Below, piece after piece: positions 1-7,489 of a DNA stretch of 64,000 bases (position 1 is the stretch's first letter; each line of letters begins with the position of its first letter). A program made the translations under genes and the position numbers. Below the pieces are notes generated by a model, which saw nothing but the letters and a program-made list of their open reading frames with translations, made no database searches and was not told the origin of the DNA. This DNA comes from Bog-950 sp046329495 (GTDB lineage Bacteria; Bacteroidota; Bacteroidia; Chitinophagales; LD1). The stretch covers positions 186,001 to 250,000 of the forward strand of contig JAXLUO010000004.1 of assembly GCA_046329495.1 (NCBI GenBank), written 5' to 3'.

Positions 1-1
1 T

Positions 2-1549
2 TCTAAATACATGAAGGTAGAGGCTGATTTTGCCGGCGGTAGTAACTATACTTCTATGGGTACATCTCAATTAGTGAGCGTACCTTATGCCTTATATGCT
101 GCTAATGGCGGTGGCGGCGGTGGTAATACCGGTGCTACAGGTCCACAAGGCCCTGCAGGTGTTACAGGCGCTACTGGTCCACAAGGTGCGCAAGGCACCC
201 AGGGTAACCCCGGTGTAACCGGACCTACGGGTCCAACCGGCCCTCAAGGTAGTGGCGGCGGAGCCACAGGCGCTACCGGCCCAACTGGTCCGATTGGCCC
301 AACAGGTGCAACGGGTAGCGGTGGCGGAGCCACAGGTGCTACTGGTGCTACAGGCTTACAAGGTAACCCCGGCGCTACAGGCGCAACCGGTTTACAGGGT
401 AACCCCGGTGTAACAGGTGCTACTGGCGCAACCGGAGCTCCGGGCGCTACAGGTGCCACAGGTAATACCGGCCTTCAAGGTGTAACCGGTGCTACCGGCG
501 CAACTGGTGTAACAGGTGCCACGGGCGCTACCGGTGCTACAGGCGTTGGTGTTACCGGTCCTACAGGCCCAAGTGGTTCAGCTACTTTAAGCGGAGGCAC
601 TACCAACTTTGTAACCAAATGGACCAGCGCTACTACCGTAGGCGTTTCTCAAATATTTGATGCCGGTGCTAACATTGGTGTTGGCACTACTACACCAACC
701 GATTTCCTGCATTTACATAAAAACTCAGCTGCTTATGTGGGTATCAATATGACCAATACTACTACCGGTACTACTGCAGCAGACGGTTGGTATATCGGTA
801 TGAACTCAGCCAGCGGCGATGGTTTAATTTATGGTGCCGAAAACCAACCATTCTACATTTATACAAATGCTTTAGAACGTTTGCGCATTGCAGCAACAGG
901 TGAAGTTGGTATAGGCACGGCAACACCGGCAACCGCATTACATGTAGTTGGCCGTGGTTTCTTTGTAGATGCTAACTCAGGTTCTGATAGCACTGCTTCA
1001 GCCCTCCGTGCCCAATCTACAACTACTGCTCCAAGCTGGGTTTCAGTGTCATTCGATAACGACTTGGGTTATGCAGCAGGTAAAATATTTTATAACGGTG
1101 GTGTTAATCCTGGATCGTTCTTGTTTTTGGATGGATCAGGTATTAACAACGTGAACTGCACTGCCTTAGCTTTTAACGCAACCAGCGATATCACCAAGAA
1201 GCGCGACATTACCCACTTAACCAATGCCGATTTTGCTTCTTACATGGAGCAAATCCGTAAGGTGGAATCAATCACCTATCGTTACAAAGCAGGTGATGAT
1301 GGCAAACTGCACTTAGGCTTCAGCGCACAATCCCTGCCAGCCGAAGTTCGTACCATTATACCTTCTACCAGCCGCACCAACAACGAACCTACAGGCGTAG
1401 CTGTTAACCTGAACGATATGACCGGCCTGTTATTAACCGGCGTTAAAGCGCTTGATAACAACCAACAACAACTGCTGGAAACCATCAGCAAACTGCAACA
1501 GCAAATTGAGCAGTTAGAAAAGAAAGTAAACGAGTTACAAAACCGTTAA
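2..1549 (+). CDS. Collagen-like fibre protein with S74-type intramolecular chaperone tail (5' partial)
   Basis: The reading frame is open to the left edge of the window and the first visible residues (SKYMKVEADFAGG) match the middle of similar Bacteroidota proteins, so the real start lies upstream. Visible order: a short domain ending in QLVSVPYALYAANG; about 145 residues of collagen-like Gly-X-Y triplets rich in GAT, GPT and GVT (residues ~42-188); a linker with the NIGVGTTTPTDFLHLHK pattern common before trimeric fibre domains; and a C-terminal Peptidase_S74-type chaperone. The last contains SDITKKRDI, where the Ser-Asp pair is the usual self-cleavage site, then HLGFSAQSLP and a final coiled coil (LLETISKLQQQIEQLEKKVNELQ region). 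Such domains trimerise and fold phage tail fibres and related adhesins. Probably a trimeric surface fibre; ligand unknown. Whether it self-cleaves cannot be judged from sequence. Confidence 0.85.
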   Translation, partial: SKYMKVEADFAGGSNYTSMGTSQLVSVPYALYAANGGGGGGNTGATGPQGPAGVTGATGPQGAQGTQGNPGVTGPTGPTGPQGSGGGATGATGPTGPIGPTGATGSGGGATGATGATGLQGNPGATGATGLQGNPGVTGATGATGAPGATGATGNTGLQGVTGATGATGVTGATGATGATGVGVTGPTGPSGSATLSGGTTNFVTKWTSATTVGVSQIFDAGANIGVGTTTPTDFLHLHKNSAAYVGINMTNTTTGTTAADGWYIGMNSASGDGLIYGAENQPFYIYTNALERLRIAATGEVGIGTATPATALHVVGRGFFVDANSGSDSTASALRAQSTTTAPSWVSVSFDNDLGYAAGKIFYNGGVNPGSFLFLDGSGINNVNCTALAFNATSDITKKRDITHLTNADFASYMEQIRKVESITYRYKAGDDGKLHLGFSAQSLPAEVRTIIPSTSRTNNEPTGVAVNLNDMTGLLLTGVKALDNNQQQLLETISKLQQQIEQLEKKVNELQNR

Positions 1550-1571
1550 TCACGGTTCGCACTAACAAAGG

Positions 1572-1602
1572 AAAGCCGCCCCTGAAAAGGCGGCTTTTTT
1601 AT
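1572..1602 (+). terminator. Rho-independent terminator of the collagen-like gene
   Basis: A perfect 9-bp stem (AAAGCCGCC / GGCGGCTTT) with a short CTGAAAA-type loop is followed by six T residues on the + strand. It lies 22 bases after the stop codon and just before the end of the convergent menA gene, so it may stop transcription from both sides, although the T-run favours the + strand. Confidence 0.85.
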
Positions 1603-1604
1603 TG

Positions 1605-2525
1605 CTATTCGCTTATCATCATACCAAAAGCAAACAACAACGAGAAGATGAAGGTGCTGATGGCAAGTTGTTTAAGAAAGGGGTCAAACTCTGCCGGGTT
1701 TTCAATGCGCTTAACGCTTACCAGGTGCTTACGGAAAAGCGGTAATGTTAGAATAAACGAAAACTGCATGGTGCTTTTAAAACGTATAGCCGCAAAAGCC
1801 AGTGCTGCCATAAAGGCCAGCCAAATTAAAACGGTATGATAGGTTTTAGCGCGCTCAGCACCCAGTTTAACCACCAGGGTGTTTTTACCTGCCTTAGCAT
1901 CGCTTATACGGTCGCGCATGTTGTTTAAATTGAGTACACCCGATGCAAATGCACCAATGGTGAAACCGGGTAACAGAATAGCCCAGTCAACAGTTTTAGC
2001 CTGTAAATAATAGCTGCCGCCTACACCAACAAAACCAAAGAATAGAAGCACAAACACATCGCCCAAACCCATGTATCCATAAGCGCCTGTGCCTACCGTA
2101 TATTTAATAGCCGCTCCAATGGCCGCCAAGCCTAAAAGAAAGAATCCTAATGTTGACACGTTTAGTGCATCTCCCAGCGCAAACTTTATTAATAAGCTAC
2201 CGCTGATAAGCGATAGGATAACAGCCACAATAATACCTGTCTTGATTTCCTTAAAGCTAAGCATACCTGCCTGCACGGCACGTTTAGGGCCAATGCGGTC
2301 TTCATTATCAGTCCCCTTCTCGCTATCACCATAATCGTTGGCAAGGTTGCTAAGTATCTGTAGCAACAGTGTGGTAAGCAGGCAAAGGCCAAACACCAAC
2401 CAGCTAAAGCTGCTGCGGTTAAGCATAAATGCTACTGAGCTACCTGTTATGATAGAAGAAAATGCTAAAGGGAGGGTGCGAAGGCGAAAGGCGTAAAGCC
2501 AGGCTTGTAGTTTATTTTTGTTCAT
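1605..2525 (-). CDS. menA: 1,4-dihydroxy-2-naphthoate polyprenyltransferase MenA
   Basis: MenA attaches the polyprenyl side chain to 1,4-dihydroxy-2-naphthoate at the inner membrane, the step that gives demethylmenaquinone. The 306-residue protein has the UbiA-family prenyl-diphosphate motif NDYGDSEKGTDNEDR near residue 62, the second Asp-rich region NNMRDRISDAKAGKNTL near residue 200, and about eight hydrophobic helices. I chose the ATG at 2525 (MNKNKLQAW) because the 15 extra upstream residues do not look like the family. With this start it overlaps the upstream small gene by 14 bases, which points to translational coupling. It is the last gene of a three-gene operon. It implies menaquinone-based respiration, typical of Bacteroidota. 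Confidence 0.93.
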   Translation of the reverse strand: MNKNKLQAWLYAFRLRTLPLAFSSIITGSSVAFMLNRSSFSWLVFGLCLLTTLLLQILSNLANDYGDSEKGTDNEDRIGPKRAVQAGMLSFKEIKTGIIVAVILSLISGSLLIKFALGDALNVSTLGFFLLGLAAIGAAIKYTVGTGAYGYMGLGDVFVLLFFGFVGVGGSYYLQAKTVDWAILLPGFTIGAFASGVLNLNNMRDRISDAKAGKNTLVVKLGAERAKTYHTVLIWLAFMAALAFAAIRFKSTMQFSFILTLPLFRKHLVSVKRIENPAEFDPFLKQLAISTFIFSLLFAFGMMISE

Positions 2526-2841
2526 CTGTTTCCTGACGGTAAAAATGCCCCGTCTCGTACAGATAACCAAGTATTAAATCCACAACCCGCTTAATTTTTG
2601 GTTTAGGCAGCAAAACTTCAAAGTTGTCCTTCAGCCGGTCTACCACGTGGGCCACCAGTTCTTCCTCGCGTATTAACTGTCCGGCAGAGGTGTCCCACTT
2701 TTCAATAAAGGCATTTAAAATGGTGTAGGCCTCATCTTCTGAGATATGAAAGTCAAGATACTTATACACATACTTTACGGTATGAAAGTAGTCGGGCTTG
2801 TCAAGCACCGGTGGTGTCCAGTTATCAAGGGCCTTGCTCAT
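2512..2841 (-). CDS. Conserved small hypothetical protein upstream of menA
   Basis: A 109-residue soluble protein (MSKALDNWTPPVLDKP...) with a mixed alpha-helical look and no signal peptide or membrane segment. I do not recognise a named domain. The start ATG lies 26 bases after the UDG-like gene and the stop overlaps the menA start, so it is the middle gene of an operon. Its conserved-looking block of alternating acidic and aromatic residues (FHISEDEAYTILNAFIEKWD) and the tight packing support a real gene. The function is unknown, and position alone does not tie it to menaquinone synthesis. Confidence 0.75.
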   Translation of the reverse strand: MSKALDNWTPPVLDKPDYFHTVKYVYKYLDFHISEDEAYTILNAFIEKWDTSAGQLIREEELVAHVVDRLKDNFEVLLPKPKIKRVVDLILGYLYETGHFYRQETDEQK

Positions 2842-2867
2842 TCCTTTTTAAAGTTAGTGTTTGCCTG

Positions 2868-3467
2868 CTATTTAGGCAAGTGGGCAGCATACTGCTGCAC
2901 CGTTTGGGCGTATCTTCCGATATTGATACCCGAAGGCGAATAAACGGTATAGGTCTGTATTTTTCGGTTATCTAATTTAAACTCACCAACAACCACAGGT
3001 TTACTGTCTGATAGAGTGTACGGAATGCCATTTTCACGCAAATGTTCAAAAAACAGATGGTGCGCACTCACCGGCCCCGATTTACCGCCAAGCAATACAG
3101 TTGAAATACTTTTATGAGTGCGCAATATGCCCAGCATATCCATTTTTTCAAGCACCTCCAGGTCGGTATCCTTACTGCTGGTTGCTACTTTGCGGCGCAC
3201 CTTATAAATAGTGTCCGACAAGGCAATGCCTTTAGAACTTAAAAGTGCTAAACGCTCAGCGGCGGCTTCTTCGCCTTTGCGATGTTGGAACGGATGCTTA
3301 TAAATCTCACTCATCATGCGCCAGAAGAAGTTGCTCCTTCCCGGATAATAGCCGTTAAATAGCCAGTTCCGCCCGTGTGTAGGAAAAGTTCCCAGTATCA
3401 GGTGTGTAGCCTTATCAGGCACAAAATTTTCGAATGGATGAACTTCAATCACCTTGTATAAATACAA
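2868..3467 (-). CDS. Uracil-DNA-glycosylase-superfamily protein
   Basis: The 199-residue protein has the layout of small UDG-superfamily enzymes, which remove uracil or other damaged bases from DNA. Near residues 21-50 it has a motif-A-like segment (HLILGTFPTHGRNW followed by YYPGRSNFFWR), comparable with GTFPS...NRFW in the family. Near the C-terminus (VYSPSGINIGR) it has the motif-B position, normally HPSP-like. The classical GQDPYH motif of family 1 is absent, so the substrate could differ. The first codon is a TTG; a GTG five codons later (3452) is an alternative start and fits homologous N-termini about as well. First gene of the operon with the small protein and menA. Confidence 0.72.
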   Translation of the reverse strand: MYLYKVIEVHPFENFVPDKATHLILGTFPTHGRNWLFNGYYPGRSNFFWRMMSEIYKHPFQHRKGEEAAAERLALLSSKGIALSDTIYKVRRKVATSSKDTDLEVLEKMDMLGILRTHKSISTVLLGGKSGPVSAHHLFFEHLRENGIPYTLSDSKPVVVGEFKLDNRKIQTYTVYSPSGINIGRYAQTVQQYAAHLPK

Positions 3468-3505
3468 CTTTTGCTCCGGCCATTTTCTGCAAAAGCCATA
3501 CCAGC

Positions 3506-3539
3506 AAAAAAAATGGTGGCCACCTTGCGGTAGCCACCA
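3506..3539 (-). terminator. Terminator of the PKD-domain T9SS gene
   Basis: Read on the minus strand, TGGTGGC and GCCACCA form a 7-bp stem with a 12-base loop that can pair further (TACC/GGTG), followed by eight T residues. It lies 28 bases after the stop codon of the 777-residue gene, as expected for its intrinsic terminator. Confidence 0.8.
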
Positions 3540-3566
3540 AAAACTAAGGGCACAATAAGAAAATTG

Positions 3567-5900
3567 TTAGCGGGCAATCAACAGGCGTTTAGTGCCTGTT
3601 TGGTTGCCGCTCTTTATTTTTACCAGGTAAACACCTGCCGAAAGGTCGGCCACCGCAATACCTGTGGTAGTACCTTGTATAGAACCGGAGGTCATCAACT
3701 GACCCAGTGGGTTCATTACTTCGTATGTGGCATTTTTATCGAAATCGCCTTTTACATACACCTGTGTATTTGCAGGGTTAGGTAACATGGCAAATTCAAG
3801 GCTGTTTACATCCGAAATACCTGTGGCGTCAGTCTTCAAAGTAGTAGTTACTGTATTTGTAATAACAGGATCGTTAAAGTCGAAGTAGATAGCCGCAGTG
3901 TTTTGTATCTCAGTTCCAGGGGTAAGATTTGGTTTCAATTTAGCATGTACCAGTATAGCTCCCTGGCTGGCGGCATAGTTCGATCCGCTATCAGGCAGGT
4001 TGATGTTGGCAAAGGATACCTGCAGGGTATTGCCAATAATTTGCCAGGTGTATTCGTGTGTGGCATTTACAACCTGAACAGTAGTTAAGTCGATATTGTT
4101 ATTCAATACATCGGTAACCAATACATTTTGAGCAGGAGCAGAGCCTGTATTTTGGAAACGGATGCGGTAACTCAAATCAGTTGTATTAACCGGCACATCA
4201 CCTCTTTCGCCCAAACCTTTTGGTGAAACTGCTTTATCATTCGGATCCCATGAACCAACAACCGAATCGTTGATAAACGACATGTTGTCGGCAGGGTTTA
4301 TATCGCCTGCTAATGGTGCTACCCACACAGTGTCTTCAACAATACTTCCCAGTGTAAGGTTATTATCGGCAAGTAATTCAACATAGATATAATCAGCACT
4401 CGAAGGCAGCAGGTTGCTAAAGTTAAAGGTCAGCAAGCGATTGGCTACATCGTGCGAGGCAGGCGTTAAGCTGGTAGCCGTTACAGTTGTACCCGCAGGG
4501 TAACGGTAGGTTACGGTACCGTTCATTAGTATGGTGCCTGTATTATAGTAATCAAGGAAAACCCATACAGGGAAGCCCGGCGTTACCGTAGTTTGGTGAA
4601 ACAGGTAAGCGCTTAAATCCTGCACAGGAATGTTGCTTACCAGTTGACAGGTGCTGCTACTGCACCCATTGCCATCGGTTGTAGTTAAGCAAACTGTCCA
4701 ACTGCCTTGGCTGTTGTATGTATGTGTAGGGTTTTGCAGCGTGGAGCTTGACCCATCGCCAAAATCCCAAAACCAACTTACCGGATTGTAGGCTGAGTAA
4801 TCTATAAACTGAAAGCCATTGCTGTTGCTATCGATATAAGCGTAGAAGGCCGCCTGACAACCGGGTATGTTGTTGAGGCTTGAGTCGCAGGCATACACAT
4901 AATCGGTATAATTGCAGCTATCGCCATTGCTGTAGTAAATACTCATGTTAACGGTATAGTAACCGCAATTGGTAAAGGCATGCGTAATTATATCGCCTGT
5001 TCCCTGGCTGCCATCACCAAAGTTCCAGGTAACCAAAATTGGGGAGTAGGCAGAGTCCCAGGTGGAAGTAAAGGAATAAACTTGTCCGCCTGCCGGTGAT
5101 TGAGCCTGTGCATAAAACGAGCAGTTGCCGGGACCGTTAATTGTGTAACAGTCATAGCCCAAACAACCGTTTGCATCTACAACACTTAAGCAGTAGGTTC
5201 CATTACTTAAGTTGCAGTTCACATCCGTATTTACACCATTACTCCACATGTAGGTAATAGGCGCAACACCACCGGTAACTGAAGCTATTAAGCCGGGTAG
5301 TGGGCCTGCGCATGGTGAGTTGGTAGAAATAGACAATCCTAATTGACATCCATTGTTGTTATTGCAGGCTGTGCCGGTACAACCGTTAGCATCAGTAACG
5401 GTTACGCAAAGATTTTGGCCGGGTGCCATTTCGCAGGCACCGCTTTGCGTGGTATTATCACTCCATATATAGGTGTAAGGTGCCGAGCCGCTGTTAACAT
5501 ACGCCTGGTAGTGGCGATTTGCCCCAATGCAGGCAAAGGTGCTGTCATCATACACACTAACGTTAATGGAACAGTTGCTATTGGCATAGAACAGGATCAA
5601 CACTGTGTCGCAGTTCAAAAAGCCGTTTGCCCCGAAACAGCCGTAAGCCAACATTTGGTCCGACCCCGAGAAAGTAGAATCGGGGCAATATAAGTAGGTA
5701 TAGCCGGCAGGTACGATGGTTCCCTGTTGAGGCTGACTTAATACAACAAAGCTATCCACTATAGCTCCGTTTGCTCCGGCAGGAAAGATAGTATCACACT
5801 GCCCCGGGGTTACCGAAACGGTATAGGTAATGGGCTGACTAAAGCCTGCTAACGCTATACAGGTGGCCATGGCTACCAGTAAGGTTTTAATTGGTTTCAT
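3567..5900 (-). CDS. Exported PKD-domain protein with T9SS type A sorting domain
   Basis: A 777-residue protein with an N-terminal signal peptide (cleavage after ALAGFSQ, around residue 22). Domain order from sequence: Cys-containing SprB-like repeats (residues ~110-255, with VTDANGC and VVDANGC); two PKD domains (~275-335 and ~350-425, with the signature WNFGDGS / WDFGDGSS); a DUF11/DUF7619-like stretch (~430-690, containing SWDPNDKAVSPKG and IYFDFNDPVITN); and a type A T9SS C-terminal domain (~700-777) with MLPNPANTQVYVKG and the closing YLVKIKSGNQTGTKRLLIA. T9SS cargo is carried across the outer membrane and usually anchored on the cell surface or released. No catalytic domain is visible, so an adhesive or structural surface role is likely. 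It follows another T9SS gene on the same strand. Confidence 0.88.
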   Translation of the reverse strand: MKPIKTLLVAMATCIALAGFSQPITYTVSVTPGQCDTIFPAGANGAIVDSFVVLSQPQQGTIVPAGYTYLYCPDSTFSGSDQMLAYGCFGANGFLNCDTVLILFYANSNCSINVSVYDDSTFACIGANRHYQAYVNSGSAPYTYIWSDNTTQSGACEMAPGQNLCVTVTDANGCTGTACNNNNGCQLGLSISTNSPCAGPLPGLIASVTGGVAPITYMWSNGVNTDVNCNLSNGTYCLSVVDANGCLGYDCYTINGPGNCSFYAQAQSPAGGQVYSFTSTWDSAYSPILVTWNFGDGSQGTGDIITHAFTNCGYYTVNMSIYYSNGDSCNYTDYVYACDSSLNNIPGCQAAFYAYIDSNSNGFQFIDYSAYNPVSWFWDFGDGSSSTLQNPTHTYNSQGSWTVCLTTTDGNGCSSSTCQLVSNIPVQDLSAYLFHQTTVTPGFPVWVFLDYYNTGTILMNGTVTYRYPAGTTVTATSLTPASHDVANRLLTFNFSNLLPSSADYIYVELLADNNLTLGSIVEDTVWVAPLAGDINPADNMSFINDSVVGSWDPNDKAVSPKGLGERGDVPVNTTDLSYRIRFQNTGSAPAQNVLVTDVLNNNIDLTTVQVVNATHEYTWQIIGNTLQVSFANINLPDSGSNYAASQGAILVHAKLKPNLTPGTEIQNTAAIYFDFNDPVITNTVTTTLKTDATGISDVNSLEFAMLPNPANTQVYVKGDFDKNATYEVMNPLGQLMTSGSIQGTTTGIAVADLSAGVYLVKIKSGNQTGTKRLLIAR

Positions 5901-5960
5901 GTCTCTTTAATTTATGGGATTTACAAATGGTTCTTTAATTTCGAATTCGCAATTTTAACT

Positions 5961-5999
5961 GCCGGTGCTGCTCCTTGAGCGTGTGCCGGCTCTTTTTTT
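5961..5999 (+). terminator. Terminator-like hairpin pointing along the + strand between two minus-strand genes
   Basis: GCCGG/CCGGC forms an outer stem and GCTC/GAGC an inner stem with a CTT loop; a TCTTTTTTT run follows on the + strand. Both neighbouring genes run on the minus strand, where the hairpin lacks a good T-run. It therefore has the wrong polarity for the T9SS gene that ends at 6026, unless it acts through structure alone. Confidence 0.5.
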
Positions 6000-6025
6000 A
6001 GTCTACTTCTCTGCCGCTTAACTAT

Positions 6026-7396
6026 TTAAGGTTGAAGAATAAGTTTGTGAACTTCTTTGCCTTCGTTGCCTGTTACATACAGCATGTAAGTGCCGGCCGG
6101 AAGGCCTGCTTCGCTTAACGCTATCTTATAAGTGTTAACAGGGGGTGTTTGCATCTGCCATACTACACGACCGGTTAAATCGGTAATATCTATTTGCCGG
6201 ATACCTTCGCCCGAAACCGTGAATTGGTTGTTAGTTGGGTTAGGATACACGACCATGCGGTTGTAAGTTGGATCTTTGATGCCGGTGACATTTTTGTAAA
6301 CCATTAACTGTGGCTGTTCTACACACACATCGCGTACCACACCATATTCATTAACCACTTTAACCCCGGCAATACCTATCACCAGATTATACCAACCCGG
6401 GGCATGGATAATTCCATCAATATTATCATCAATAGGCAAACGGGCACGTAAGGCAGGGCCACCGCCTTCAGCATGGTTGTGGTTGTTTCTGGAAAGGGCG
6501 ATCTCAACCGTAGCGGAAGCCTCCTTCTTAGTATACATTCTGTAACCTGCGGTTCCCTGCAATAGCCACGAATTGGCCATTTGTATGTCAGCGCCATCCG
6601 TATTAAAAAAACCATTATCCAATTGTAAGGTTAGCGCCATTCCATATGCATCGCTAACTATGCTGCTATCGCCCAGGTAAAGATCTACCACCAGCGTATC
6701 GCCATCCTGCAACGAATCGCCGTTCAGCGATTTTAAATACAAAGGCACTGCATATGCCGAACAGGTGCTGGTATCTACCGGTTTAACAGGGAAAATTCCT
6801 ACACTATCATCATAATTCGTGGCAATTATGGATAAGTCTTGTAAGTCAACTATACCATCGCCATTACAATCGGCAGCACCGGGGTCGTTATTCAAATAGG
6901 AAGAGGGTTGCCAGGCTAATGCATTAACAGCGGTTGAATCTAAGCGGGCGGGGCCGGTTAATCCTGCCGCCAAACCTATGTTTAATAAATCGTAATGCTG
7001 AACGATACCGTTTTGGTCAGCATCGCCCGGAAAAATAAAGCTGTTGGAAGGCAATACATTGATATATACTGTAGCATTATGCGTTTCGCCGGCAACGGTA
7101 ACTGAATACTGAAAGTTATCAGTACCGGTAAAAGCAGGATTGGGGCAGTAGGAGAAATAGCTTCCGTTAACCGTAACCTGACCGTTAGCCGCTGGGGCAA
7201 CCACTTGTAAAACCGGAATACCAAGGCTATCGATGCCATCGTTGGCGGTGGCATTGATGTAATTCAGGCACACGCCTTCCAGCACCCTGTACAGGTCGTT
7301 TTGCGCCTGAAAGGCAGCTGCGTTTATACGCAACGCGCAGAGGGCTAATAGTACACTTACTGCCGTTCGTATCGCATATTTTCTGGTCCACTTCAT
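6026..7396 (-). CDS. Exported protein with dockerin-like EF-hand pair and T9SS type A domain
   Basis: From the ATG at 7396 (MKWTRKYAIRTAV) the protein has 456 residues and starts with a signal peptide; the upstream in-frame codons lack that feature. Order: a cadherin/Ig-like module (~30-115, with NDGIDSLGIP and FTGTDNFQYSV); two calcium-loop motifs of dockerin type, DADQNGIVQHYD and DCNGDGIVDLQD (~125-205); a cohesin-like beta region (~215-360, VDLYLGDSS); and a type A T9SS C-terminal domain (~375-456, VVYPNPTNNQF ... AGTYMLYV). Dockerin-like pairs in single Bacteroidota proteins usually bind calcium and stabilise the chain rather than build a cellulosome. Expected at the cell surface; no enzyme motif seen. 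Confidence 0.85.
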   Translation of the reverse strand: MKWTRKYAIRTAVSVLLALCALRINAAAFQAQNDLYRVLEGVCLNYINATANDGIDSLGIPVLQVVAPAANGQVTVNGSYFSYCPNPAFTGTDNFQYSVTVAGETHNATVYINVLPSNSFIFPGDADQNGIVQHYDLLNIGLAAGLTGPARLDSTAVNALAWQPSSYLNNDPGAADCNGDGIVDLQDLSIIATNYDDSVGIFPVKPVDTSTCSAYAVPLYLKSLNGDSLQDGDTLVVDLYLGDSSIVSDAYGMALTLQLDNGFFNTDGADIQMANSWLLQGTAGYRMYTKKEASATVEIALSRNNHNHAEGGGPALRARLPIDDNIDGIIHAPGWYNLVIGIAGVKVVNEYGVVRDVCVEQPQLMVYKNVTGIKDPTYNRMVVYPNPTNNQFTVSGEGIRQIDITDLTGRVVWQMQTPPVNTYKIALSEAGLPAGTYMLYVTGNEGKEVHKLILQP

Positions 7397-7489
7397 ACCT
7401 GCTCTTTTTATCACGATACAAATATGTAACACCCCCGTGTTAGAAATTAATACATTTTTTGCTTACTTTCGGATAATTATAAAAATAAT

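Noticed and set aside
244..459. Pro-rich reading frame antisense to the collagen-like stalk
   Set aside because: It is the complement of the Gly-X-Y triplet repeat, with no independent features.
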